Source: Aquihabitans sp. G128
GTDB taxonomy: Bacteria; Actinomycetota; Acidimicrobiia; Acidimicrobiales; Iamiaceae
Assembly (NCBI RefSeq): GCF_019048865.1
Contig: NZ_CP077604.1
Coordinates: forward strand, 3,782,001-3,846,000
Direction: 5' to 3'
DNA: 64,000 nucleotides
Both the position numbers and the translations under genes were made by a program. The notes below the pieces were generated by a model, which searched no databases, had not been told where the DNA came from, and was given only the letters and a program-made list of their open reading frames with translations. Shown here in pieces: positions 56,060 to 64,000 of the stretch. Positions within the stretch are counted from its first letter, which is position 1. Every line of letters begins with the position of its first letter.

Positions 56060-57555
56060 CTACGTCGCGGGGGCGGCGACGTAGAGCAAGGTGCGCTCCG
56101 GGCCGGCGGCCTCGGCGAAGCGGTGGGCGTGCAGCTCCTGGCGCTCGTCGCCGCGGCCGACCACCAGGACCCAGGTGGCGATGCGGGGGTCGTCGGAGGG
56201 CAGCCACCCCGGGGCCACCGGACCGACGCGGAGCTCGAGGGCGTCCTGGAGGCCGGCGAGCTCGAGGCCCGGCCAGCTGCGGGCGCCGAACGGCTCGGCC
56301 CAGGTGGGCACGTCGGCCCCGGCCACCACCTCGTCCTCGAAGCGCAGGTCGAGCGGCTCGCACCCGTAGGCGTCGGCCAAGCGGCGGCGCAGGGCAGCGA
56401 CCTCGTCGGCCGACAGCCGATCGGGCGCCGGAGGCCCTGCGGCACGGCTGGGCGCGGCGACCGGCGCGGCCACCGGGGTGGACCGCAGCACGAGCTCCAC
56501 CGGGTGCTCGATCTGCGACCGGACCCGGTCCAGCACCTCCTGCCAGTTGCGGCCGACGAGCTCCGAGCGGAAGGGGGCCGGGAGCGGGGCCAGCTCGGCC
56601 AGGACCGCCTCGAGCTCGTGGCGCGGCAGGCGGAGCAGGTCGTGGCGGTGCGGCTGGTTCACGAAGATCACGTTGCCGTTGACCCCGCGCCGGTCGGCCT
56701 CCAGCAGGAACGGCAAGGTCTCGCGCCAGTTGTCGGCCATCACGCAGAAGCTGAGCGTGATGCCCTTGCCGCTCTCCTCGCCGAGCGCCTGGAAGCGGTC
56801 GACGTTGCGCCAGATGGTGGGGGCGTGGACGCCGACGCGGATCGACTCCAGCGTCTCGGCCTGCATGCCGTCGATCGAGAGGATGGCGTGCGCCTCGAGC
56901 TCGCGGACGTAGCGCTCGACGTTCTCGTTGTAGATGGTGCCGTTGGTGGTGATGGTGACCTCGGGGCGGAGGCCGTGGTCCAGGAAGAAGTCCCAGATGC
57001 GGCGGTTCTCGCGCGAGGAACGGCTCGCCGCCCTTGAACTGGGCCCGGACGAGGTGCGGGAGGAACTCCTCGAGCTCGGCGAAGAACCGGTCGTCGTAGC
57101 CGGCGGGCAGCGGCGGCAGGCCCTCGCGCTTGGCCCGGATGGTCGACGAGAGGCCGCCGTTGCACATGATGCACTGCAGGTTGCAGCGGTTGGACAGGGC
57201 GAAGTCCATCATCAGCGGGAACGGGTGCGGGGCGCCCGTGGCATAGCGATCGAAGTGCGACGCCGTGGTCGCCGCCCGGCCGCCGGCCGCTTCGCCGATC
57301 TCGCACTCCTGGCAGGCGTACTCGTAGCTGCCCCGCTTCGAGCGCGGCGCGCTGGGCGGCGGTGTTGGCCCCCTCCCAGATGTCACGGAGCGACTGGCGG
57401 GCGGGACCGGACACCTGCCCCAGGTGGAACCCGGTGGCGCAGCAGGCCTGGACGGTCCCGTTGGGCTCGAAGTAGAGCGCCGAGTGGGGCGCGTAGCAGG
57501 CCGAGGAGAGCGGCGGGGCGGTGGGCGCCCGTCGGGCGAAGATCTTCGTGCGCAC
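56060..57555 (-). CDS. Radical SAM protein with N-terminal twitch-like domain (paralogue 2; two frame breaks)
   Basis: About 498 residues. N-terminal domain: SACYAPHSALYFEPNGTVQA then CC, LRDIWEGAN and ACQECEIG. Core: SNRCNLQCIMC cluster motif near residues 124-131, QFKGGEPFLARE, ITTNGTIYNENVERYV and SIDGMQAETLESIRVG. About 180 residues follow the core, with DLRFEDEVVAGADVPTWAEP. Breaks near 57340-57350 and 57010-57020. GTG at 57555 with GGGGGGAGGG upstream. Shares layout with paralogues 1 and 3 and is paired with a ChbG-type deacetylase, suggesting an amino-sugar-containing substrate, though this is inference. Confidence 0.88.
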
Positions 57556-57596
57556 GCCCTCCCCCCTCTCGAGCCCCCGGTCCGACTGGGCCGAGG

Positions 57597-58841
57597 CTAT
57601 CCGCCCGGCGTCGGGGCGGGCCGGGCCAGGACCCCGTCCAGCACGGCCCGGATGCGGGCGACGCCGACCGGCACGTCGTGGTGCTCGGCCACGAGCGAGC
57701 GGGCCCGGTCGCCCACCGTCGCCCGACGGTCGGCATCGCCGAGCAGGTCGGCCAGGGCGGCGGCGAAGGCCGCCACGTCGGGGTGCTCCACGGCGACGCC
57801 GGCGCCGTCGTCGGCCAGCCCGGCCACGCCGCCCGTGCGGAAGCAGACCAGGGGCAGCCCGGCGGCGCCGGCTTCGAGGGCCGCAAGGGGGAACGCGTCC
57901 TCGCGCGCCGGCAGGGCGAAGACGTCCAGGGCGCCCAGCAGGTGGTCGGGCCGCTCGCTGTGGCGGGCGTGGACGAAGCGGTGGTCCATCCCCAGCCGGC
58001 GGGCCTCGTCGGCGAGGTGGCGGCCGTCGATCGAGGCCGGGTCGCCGCCGATCCACGCGACCCACGGGTCCAGCTCCGGGTGGGTGCGGCGCAGCAGCCA
58101 TGCGGCGTGCAGCAGGCGCTCGGGGTCCTTGCGCCAGTCCGGGAGGCCGACCGATCCCACCACCGCAGCATCGGCCGGGATGCCCAGCCGGCGTCGAGCC
58201 TCGGGCCGTGGGAGCGGGGCCACTGCGCCGACGTCGACGAACTCGTCGCAGCGGGTGGTGCGGGCGGGGTCCACGCCGTGGCCGGCGACGAGGAGCTCGG
58301 CCACGGGGTGCGACGCGGCGATGACGTGGTCGGCGCGAGCGAGCAGGAAGGCCAGGTCGACCGGGTCGAGCGTCAGGCGGAGGCCCACGTCCAGCTCGTG
58401 GACGTGCAGCACCACCGGCGTGGCCGGCGGCGGGTCGAGCGCCCGGAGCAGCGCCGCGGTGGGCGGCGTGGCGGCGTTCACGTACACGAGGTCCACGTCG
58501 GCCAGGCGGCGCACCGCCCGGCCCCGGGCCCAGGCCTGGGCGGGGGCCACCAGCGCCGCGCCGCCAGCTCGGCGGAGCGCAGCCGCCACCGGCTCGATCG
58601 GCTCGCGGCCCGTGGCGACGGCACGAGCCTCGGCGCCCGCCGCCCGGTAGGTGTCGAGCAGGGGTCCGCCCCGTGCCGTCACCACCGACGCCCGGTCGCC
58701 CCGGCCCTCGGCGAGGAGGCCGCGCAGGAGGTGGCCGAGCAAGATCGGTGGCCCGGTCCGCTCGGCGCCGTGCCCGAGGAAGGCGAGGTGGCGGCCGGCG
58801 TCGGCGGGGGTCCCCGGTCGGAGGCGATCGGCGGCGGGCAC
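57597..58841 (-). CDS. GT4-like glycosyltransferase
   Basis: 414 residues, unbroken. N-terminus HLAFLGHGAERTGPPILLGH has the same RTG[AVP]P signature as the pair at 16445-18731. Later VVLHVHELDVGLRLTLDPVD, GSVGLPDWRKDPERLLHAAW and REDAFPLAALEAGAAGLPLV. GTG start 93 bp from the divergent UbiA-GT gene. Upstream of the radical SAM 2 / deacetylase pair in the same direction with a 41-bp gap, so possibly one operon. Confidence 0.88.
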   Translation of the reverse strand: MPAADRLRPGTPADAGRHLAFLGHGAERTGPPILLGHLLRGLLAEGRGDRASVVTARGGPLLDTYRAAGAEARAVATGREPIEPVAAALRRAGGAALVAPAQAWARGRAVRRLADVDLVYVNAATPPTAALLRALDPPPATPVVLHVHELDVGLRLTLDPVDLAFLLARADHVIAASHPVAELLVAGHGVDPARTTRCDEFVDVGAVAPLPRPEARRRLGIPADAAVVGSVGLPDWRKDPERLLHAAWLLRRTHPELDPWVAWIGGDPASIDGRHLADEARRLGMDHRFVHARHSERPDHLLGALDVFALPAREDAFPLAALEAGAAGLPLVCFRTGGVAGLADDGAGVAVEHPDVAAFAAALADLLGDADRRATVGDRARSLVAEHHDVPVGVARIRAVLDGVLARPAPTPGG

Positions 58842-58934
58842 CGCGGAAGCTTCGCACGCCGCCGGGGAATCGGGGCCCTCGACGGGCGGCCGGTACGGTG
58901 GTCACCTCAGTTGGGGACGGTCCGGGGGACGGCG

Positions 58935-61133
58935 GTGCAGACGCGACGGGTGGTGCGCTCCGAGCAGTGGTGGGACCACAAGGTCCCGGTGCTCGTGGCG
59001 GCCGGCGCCCTGGCCATCGGCAGCCGGCCGGGCGCAGCGTCGCTCGGCGACCTCGGCCAGCTGGTGCTCCTGGTGGTCTCCGTGGTCGGGGTGGCGGCCT
59101 TCGGCCACCTGGTCAACGACTGGTGCGACCTGGAGGCCGACGCTCGAGCGGGCAAGGGCAACCGCCTCGTCGCCCTGTCCGGTGCGCGCCGCACGACCCT
59201 GGTGGCGGCTGCGCTCGTCGTCGGGCTGGCGCCCTGGCTGCTGCTCGAGCGCCGACCCGCCGCCCTGCTCGCCCTGGCGCTGGAGCTCGCGCTGCTCCTG
59301 GCGTACTCCGTGCCGCCCCTGCGCCTGAAGGGCCGCGGCGCCCTCGGTGCGGCGGCCGACGCCGGCTACGCCTACGCCGTCCCGCTGGTGCTGGTGGTGC
59401 TGGCGGTCGGACCGAGGGGCCACCCCCACGCCGGTCCCCTGCTCGCGGTGCTGGCCCTGTGGGGGTTCGTGCAGGGGCTGCGCGGGATCCTCTGGCACCA
59501 GATCGAGGACCTCGACGCCGACCAGGCCGCCGGCACCTCGACCTGGGCGCTCGCGCTCGGTCGCCCGCGCGCCGAGCGCCTGGTGGGCACGGCGCTGCTG
59601 CCCGTCGAGCTCGTGCTGCTCGCCGCGCTCGTGGTCCTGGTCGGGCGGTGGTGGATCGCCGGGCTGCTGGTGGGGTTCGCCCTGTGGCGGACCTTCCAGC
59701 TGCTGTTCCTGTGGACCGAGCCGCTGGACCCGTCCTCGCTGCGCCAGCTGCGCCACCGGGTGCAGGTCGTGGGCTTCGAGTACGTGAACGACCTCCTCGA
59801 GCGCTGGCTGCCCCTGGCGGCGGTGGTGTGGGTGGCCTGGTCCTCGCCGTGGTGGTGGCTGGGGGTCGCCGCGGTGCTCCTGGGCTTCCGCAACGCGGTG
59901 CGCACCTTCGTGGCGTGGGACGTGTGGGTCCTGCCGGACGGCATCGAACGGCTGGCCTATGCCCGGCGGGCCAGCCGCGACATCCAGGAGGTGGCTCGCC
60001 GTCGGCGGGCGCGGGTGGCGGCCGGGCCCGGCGCGCTGGCGGACCCGGCGGCGCGCCGCTGGGTGTTCGTGGTGTGCGGGCCCGCCATGCACGTCGAGAC
60101 CCTGGCCACCGCCCTCGGCCACCTGCGGCCGCTCACCGCCGCCGAGATCTGGGTGGTCACCGACGTTCGCCGGAACGCCATCCCGATCGACCACCCGGGG
60201 ATCGACCACGTGGTCGACGTCGCCACGCCGGGCGAGCTCGACGACCACCAGGCCAGCATCTGGCTCAAGACCTCCGTCCACCGCCACCTCCCGCAGGGGG
60301 AGTGGTGCTACCTCGACAGCGACATCATCGCGGTGGCCCCCGGCGTCGAGGTGGTGTTCGACCATCGAGACGGTCCGGTGGCCTTCGCCTCGGACCTCAC
60401 GATCCGCGAGAACTCGGTCGACCGGTTCAGCCCGTGGGCCATGACCTGCTCCTGCCTCGGCTACGACGACGAGCACTCCTGCGGCCACCTCCGGGAGCAG
60501 CTCGCGGCGCGCTTCGACGTCGAGGTCCCGGGCGACTGGCTCCACTGGAACGGCGGGGTCTTCGTCTTCGGTCCGGAGGCGGCGCCCGTGCTCGACCTGT
60601 GGCACGAGCGGGCCGTGGCCTCCTTCGCCTGGCCCGAGTGGCGCACGAGGGACCAGGGCGCCCTGATCGCCACCGTGTGGTCGCTCGGCCTCCAGGACCT
60701 GCCCCGGCTGCCCCCGACCTGCAACTTCATCGCCGACCTGGGCAACTTCGACCTGTGCCTCGACGTGGAGCGTGGGTGGGCGCACCACCCGTCCGGGCCG
60801 TGGTACGACGCACGGCTGCTGCACTGCTACACGAGCGCCCTCGAGGACCCCGAGTGGGACCTGGGCCGCGACGTCGAGGCGGTGGTCCTGCGCCGGAGCC
60901 GGGTGCGCATCTACCGCTACCGCCGGGCCGAGGCCCAGTCGAAGGTCGCCATGGCGGCCAACGACGTGCGGTGGAGCGTGCAGGAGCGCCTCGAGCTCAC
61001 CGCCCTGCGGGTGCGCCGCTTCCCGCGCCGGCTGGCGCCCGGCCGCCTGTGGCGGGCGGTGCTGGCCCGCCTGGGACGCTCGGTGGGCGAGCCGCCACCG
61101 CCCGGTCCCCAGCGGGCCGACGGCCCGGCCTGA
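58935..61133 (+). CDS. UbiA-type prenyltransferase fused to GT-A glycosyltransferase
   Basis: 732 residues, one unbroken frame. Residues 1-350 form a UbiA-superfamily polytopic domain of about 8 membrane spans: the first Asp-rich motif NDWCDLEADARAGKGNR and the second EDLDADQAAGTSTWA are both intact, so prenyl diphosphate binding is expected. From about 375: GT-A glycosyltransferase, WVFVVCGPAMHVETLATALG, GEWCYLDSDIIAV (DxD), HWNGGVFVFGPEA and TRDQGALIATVWS, resembling GT8-like enzymes. No stop or GTGA motif occurs between the domains, unlike the artefactual fusions elsewhere. Start GTG at 58935 gives QTRRVVRSEQWWDHK; a possible -10 TACGGT lies at 58894-58899. Plausibly makes and then glycosylates a prenyl-linked lipid. 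Confidence 0.88.
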   Translation: MQTRRVVRSEQWWDHKVPVLVAAGALAIGSRPGAASLGDLGQLVLLVVSVVGVAAFGHLVNDWCDLEADARAGKGNRLVALSGARRTTLVAAALVVGLAPWLLLERRPAALLALALELALLLAYSVPPLRLKGRGALGAAADAGYAYAVPLVLVVLAVGPRGHPHAGPLLAVLALWGFVQGLRGILWHQIEDLDADQAAGTSTWALALGRPRAERLVGTALLPVELVLLAALVVLVGRWWIAGLLVGFALWRTFQLLFLWTEPLDPSSLRQLRHRVQVVGFEYVNDLLERWLPLAAVVWVAWSSPWWWLGVAAVLLGFRNAVRTFVAWDVWVLPDGIERLAYARRASRDIQEVARRRRARVAAGPGALADPAARRWVFVVCGPAMHVETLATALGHLRPLTAAEIWVVTDVRRNAIPIDHPGIDHVVDVATPGELDDHQASIWLKTSVHRHLPQGEWCYLDSDIIAVAPGVEVVFDHRDGPVAFASDLTIRENSVDRFSPWAMTCSCLGYDDEHSCGHLREQLAARFDVEVPGDWLHWNGGVFVFGPEAAPVLDLWHERAVASFAWPEWRTRDQGALIATVWSLGLQDLPRLPPTCNFIADLGNFDLCLDVERGWAHHPSGPWYDARLLHCYTSALEDPEWDLGRDVEAVVLRRSRVRIYRYRRAEAQSKVAMAANDVRWSVQERLELTALRVRRFPRRLAPGRLWRAVLARLGRSVGEPPPPGPQRADGPA

Positions 61134-61157
61134 CGTCCGGACCGCTCACGTCCAGGC
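61128..61157. terminator. Bidirectional hairpin containing both stop codons
   Basis: GCCTGACGT pairs with ACGT-C-CAGGC (9 bp with one bulged C, 11-nt loop). The left arm holds the TGA of the UbiA-GT gene; the TCA of the opposing radical SAM gene borders the right arm. Confidence 0.4.
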
Positions 61158-62774
61158 GGTGCTGGCCTCGCGGGTCCTCGGCCGGAGGACGAGGGCCAGC
61201 CCGCTGAGGGAGCCGTCGCCGTCGCGGCGGGCGGAGCCGATCAGCTCGTGGTCGCCGCTGGCCTCGACGCCGTTGAGCAGGAGCCAGAAGCGGTCGTCGT
61301 CGGTCGGGGCCCGCCGCGTGGCCTGGTGCCAGGACCCGGGATCGCCGAAGGCCGACGCCAAGCGGGCCATGAGCTCGGCCACGGACCGCCCGTCGAGGCC
61401 GCTGCCGTCCACCACGAGCGCCGGATCGAGGCGCTGCACCGAGACCGTGCCCTCGAGGTCGACGGTGAAGTGCCCCTCGGGCCCCGCGGACGGGGCCGGC
61501 GTCGGGTCGGCTGCGCCTGCGGTCGCGACCTCGGGGAACGGGAGCCACGCCCACCGGCTGGAAGGGCCGGCGACAGGCGTGCCCGGGACCTCATCGGCGT
61601 AGCGGTCGCGCTCGGGCCGTGGTCGCTGGAGCAGGTCGGCCCGGTGGGCCAGGGCGTCGACGTGGCTGGTCCAGGCGGCGAGGCGCGGCCCGGTGAGCTC
61701 GGGCTCGGTGGCCCGCAGGGTGGCGACCACCGCGGCGAGCTCGTCGCCACCGAGCTGGTAGAGGCTGTGCTCCACCGGCAGGCGGACGACGTTGACGCCG
61801 ACGTCGAGGCCGCGAGCCTCGGCCAGGCCGAGCGTGCGGTGGAACTCGCGCCAGTTCGACGCCATCAAGCAGGTGGTGATCGACACGTGGTCCGCGCCGA
61901 CCAGCTCGACGAAGCGGTCGAGGTGCGCCAGGACGTCGGGCAGGTGGGCGCCCACCCGGATGGCGTCGTAGGTCTCGGTGGTCGCCCCGTCGATCGACAC
62001 GATGAGGTGGGGCTGGAGCACCTCGACCAGGCGCTCCACCCGAGGGGTGAGGGTGGTGCCGTTGGTGATGATGCTGACCGCAGGGGGGCGCTCCAGGGCG
62101 GCCAGCTGCTCCATCGCTCGGAGCGGCTCGGCGCCGAGGAAGGGCTCACCGCCGGCGAACTGGACGCTCTCGAGGTGGGGGAGGAACTCGGCCAGCTCGT
62201 CGAAGAACGCGTCGTCGTAGGCCCTGGGGAGCGGCGGCAGGTGCTCGCGGCGGCTGCGGATGGCCGAGGACCACTCGCCGTTGCACATCGCGCACTGGAG
62301 GTTGCAGGTGTTGGTGAGCGCCAGCTCCATCCGCCGGGGCCAGCGCGGTCGAGGATCGGTGGGGCGGAGGTGGTCGTAGCCGCGGGCGAAGACGATCTCG
62401 TCGTTGCCCTCGCGCACCTGCCACGCGCAGAACTCGCAGCCCTCGTCGTAGGAGCCGCCTTCGAGGGCGGTGCGCAGGCGATCGGCCTCGGCGCTGTCCC
62501 AGATCTCACGGATGCTCTGGTGGGCGACGTCGCCGAGGAGGGTGCCGGTGTTCTGGCAGCACGCCCGCGCTCGACCCACCTGGTCGAAGTAGATGGTGCT
62601 GTGGGGGGCGTAGCAGGCCGACCAGGCCGGCGGCACCGGCGCGGGGACCTCCGGCTCGGCGCGCACCTCGATGCGGCGGCTGCGGCGCAGCGCCTGGCGA
62701 AGGCGACCGGCGGCGCGGCTTGCGCCCGGCCCCTCGGGGCTGCCCTCCGGCGCCGGTGCGCACCCACCTCCCAT
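61146..62774 (-). CDS. Radical SAM protein with N-terminal twitch-like domain (paralogue 3)
   Basis: 542 residues, unbroken, and the clearest member. N-terminal domain: SACYAPHSTIYFDQVGRARA then CCQNT, IREIWDSAEADRLR and GCEFCAWQ. Cluster motif C157-x3-C161-x2-C164 (TNTCNLQCAMC), QFAGGEPFLGAEPL, IITNGTTLTPRVERLVEV, VSIDGATTETYDAIRVGAHL. Beyond the barrel it has about 150 extra residues including FTVDLEGTVSVQRLD and FWLLLNGVEA. ATG at 62774. Convergent with the UbiA-GT gene and divergent from the second amidotransferase. Substrate unknown. Confidence 0.9.
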   Translation of the reverse strand: MGGGCAPAPEGSPEGPGASRAAGRLRQALRRSRRIEVRAEPEVPAPVPPAWSACYAPHSTIYFDQVGRARACCQNTGTLLGDVAHQSIREIWDSAEADRLRTALEGGSYDEGCEFCAWQVREGNDEIVFARGYDHLRPTDPRPRWPRRMELALTNTCNLQCAMCNGEWSSAIRSRREHLPPLPRAYDDAFFDELAEFLPHLESVQFAGGEPFLGAEPLRAMEQLAALERPPAVSIITNGTTLTPRVERLVEVLQPHLIVSIDGATTETYDAIRVGAHLPDVLAHLDRFVELVGADHVSITTCLMASNWREFHRTLGLAEARGLDVGVNVVRLPVEHSLYQLGGDELAAVVATLRATEPELTGPRLAAWTSHVDALAHRADLLQRPRPERDRYADEVPGTPVAGPSSRWAWLPFPEVATAGAADPTPAPSAGPEGHFTVDLEGTVSVQRLDPALVVDGSGLDGRSVAELMARLASAFGDPGSWHQATRRAPTDDDRFWLLLNGVEASGDHELIGSARRDGDGSLSGLALVLRPRTREASTAWT

Positions 62775-62864
62775 CGGCCCAGTCTGGCCCCTGGCCCGCC
62801 GGACCGGCGGTTCGCCGAGGCCCGGTAGGCTGGCGCGCCGCCACCGCAGGGGGAAGGTTGCAGG

Positions 62865-64000
62865 ATGTGCGGCATCGCCGGGATCGTCGGGCCGGGCGCT
62901 GAGCGCCAGCAGGCAGCGCTCGACCGCATGCTCGCCGCGCTCGAGCACCGGGGCCCGGACGAGGGCGGCCGGTGGTCGGGCCCCTCGGCGCTGCTGGGCA
63001 TCCGCCGCCTCTCGATCGTCGATCCGGTCGGCGGCCACCAGCCGGTGGTCGACGCCGAGGCCGGCGTGGTGGTCGTGGCCAACGGGGAGGTCTACGGCCA
63101 CGACCGCATCCGGGCCCGGTTCCCGGACTTCCCCTACCGGTCGGGCTCCGACATCGAGGTGGTGCCGGCGCTGCACCGGGCGCACGGCGACGGCTTCCTG
63201 GCCGCCCTGCCGGGCACCTTCGCCCTGGCCCTCTGGGAGGCGGGCCCGGGCCGCCTCACCCTGGCGCGCGACCGGTTCGGCGAGCGGCCGCTCTACTGGG
63301 CCCACCGGCCCGACGGGCTCCTGCTGTTCGCGTCGGAGCCCCAGGCGCTCCGCGCCTCCGGGCTGGTGGAGGTCGAGGTCGACCGAGCGGTGGTGGCCCA
63401 GCAGCTCCGTCAGGGCTACGTGCCCCCGGGACGGTCGATCTGGCAGGGGATCTCGTCGCTGCCGCCGGCGTCCTCGCTGCGGTTCGAGGTCGGCGGCCAG
63501 CCGCTCCTCGAGCGCTGGTGGTCGCCGCCGGAGGTGGTCGAACCGGCGGGAGGCGTCGGCGATCCGGTCGCCTGGTTCCGGACCGCCCTCGACCGTGCCG
63601 TGCAGGACCAGCTCGTCGCCGACGTCCCCGTCGGCACCCTGCTCTCCGGTGGCCTCGACTCGTCCACCGTCTCGGCCTTGGCCGCCCGCCACCACCGCCG
63701 TATCGCCGGCTTCGCCTTCGACATGCCGGGCGACTCGGAGGTCCCGTACGCCCAGGCGGTGGCGGACCGGCACGGCATCGACCTCCACGTCCTCCGGCCT
63801 TCACCAGACGACCTGGTCGACCTGCTCCAAGACGTGGCCCGCACGTGGGGCGAGCCCCTGGGCGACTCCTCCACCGTGCCGACCCTCCTGCTGAGCCGCT
63901 TCGTGCGGCGCGAGGTGACGGTGGCGCTCACCGGTGACGGGGCCGACGAGCTGCTCGGCGGCTACCTGTGCTGGGCGCGGCCCTTCCTGCACCCCGACGA
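62865..64000 (+). CDS. Second asparagine-synthase-like amidotransferase, 3' truncated
   Basis: 378 residues visible; the frame is open to the last base, so the 3' end lies outside the window. ATG followed by Cys2 (MCGIAGIVGPG), then ALEHRGPDEGGRW and VVVANGEVYGHDRIR for the glutaminase half. Synthetase half: VPVGTLLSGGLDSSTVSALA and ALTGDGADELLGGYL. It shares the family of the gene at 24930 but is clearly divergent, so it likely amidates a different acceptor. A 90-bp divergent gap upstream holds TAGGCT (62826-62831) and a GCAGG site 1-5 nt before the start. Confidence 0.92.
   Translation, partial: MCGIAGIVGPGAERQQAALDRMLAALEHRGPDEGGRWSGPSALLGIRRLSIVDPVGGHQPVVDAEAGVVVVANGEVYGHDRIRARFPDFPYRSGSDIEVVPALHRAHGDGFLAALPGTFALALWEAGPGRLTLARDRFGERPLYWAHRPDGLLLFASEPQALRASGLVEVEVDRAVVAQQLRQGYVPPGRSIWQGISSLPPASSLRFEVGGQPLLERWWSPPEVVEPAGGVGDPVAWFRTALDRAVQDQLVADVPVGTLLSGGLDSSTVSALAARHHRRIAGFAFDMPGDSEVPYAQAVADRHGIDLHVLRPSPDDLVDLLQDVARTWGEPLGDSSTVPTLLLSRFVRREVTVALTGDGADELLGGYLCWARPFLHPD

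Noticed and set aside
19021-57555. Calling the broken glycosyltransferases, aminotransferases and radical SAM gene pseudogenes.
   Set aside because: Conserved motifs continue on both sides of each break, several breaks are in homopolymers, and fusA shows the same error type.

Overview
The window comes from a very GC-rich genome (about 70% G+C by eye, heavy GTG start use, C-ending codons). Actinomycetota-type RNA polymerase and ribosomal proteins point to an actinobacterium. Class Acidimicrobiia is my best guess, but no rRNA gene is present to confirm it. Two kinds of content alternate: the core rpoBC / str-operon genes and a large surface-glycan region.

Layout: 1-7445 rpoB (5' truncated) and rpoC; 7580-11512 three glycan genes inserted between rpoC and rpsL; 11720-16351 rpsL-rpsG-fusA-tuf-rpsJ, ending in a strong hairpin instead of continuing into rplC; 16445-64000 an unbroken glycan region running past the window end. 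The glycan region contains: facing glycosyltransferases and a tandem structured repeat (16.4-18.9 kb); a nucleotide-sugar and lipid-linked assembly operon with a dehydrogenase-acetyltransferase fusion, two PLP aminotransferases, an initiating sugar transferase, glycosyltransferases, an asparagine-synthase-like amidotransferase and an ABC exporter (19.0-30.6 kb); a nonulosonic-acid cassette with a CBS-NeuB-SAF-TIM-barrel fusion, CMP-sugar synthetase and two acyltransferase-like genes (30.6-36.1 kb); O-antigen polymerase/ligase and Wzc-like kinase plus glycosyltransferases (36.1-41.7 kb); a glycosyltransferase/CapK/epimerase operon (41.8-50.0 kb); and an accessory modification region (50.0-64.0 kb) with three paralogous radical SAM proteins carrying an N-terminal twitch-like domain, a NodU-type carbamoyltransferase with a DUF5989-like protein and an SGNH membrane protein, a YdjC/ChbG deacetylase, a UbiA-glycosyltransferase fusion and a second asparagine-synthase-like protein.

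Taken together, the genes describe synthesis, activation, assembly, export, polymerisation and late decoration of a complex, probably nonulosonate-containing, surface polysaccharide or glycolipid. Most genes within a run overlap by 4 bp (GTGA or ATGA), so they look like long translationally coupled operons.

Reading caution: about 29 reading-frame breaks are visible, many at C or G runs of 6-8 bases. fusA, an essential gene, carries two that cancel each other, so most breaks are probably assembly indels. Broken genes are therefore reported as single CDS with the break noted, and some apparent protein fusions are split back into two genes. The best candidates for undescribed biology are the CBS-NeuB-SAF-TIM fusion, the carbamoyltransferase/DUF5989/SGNH/radical-SAM operon, the radical SAM trio, and the UbiA-GT fusion.
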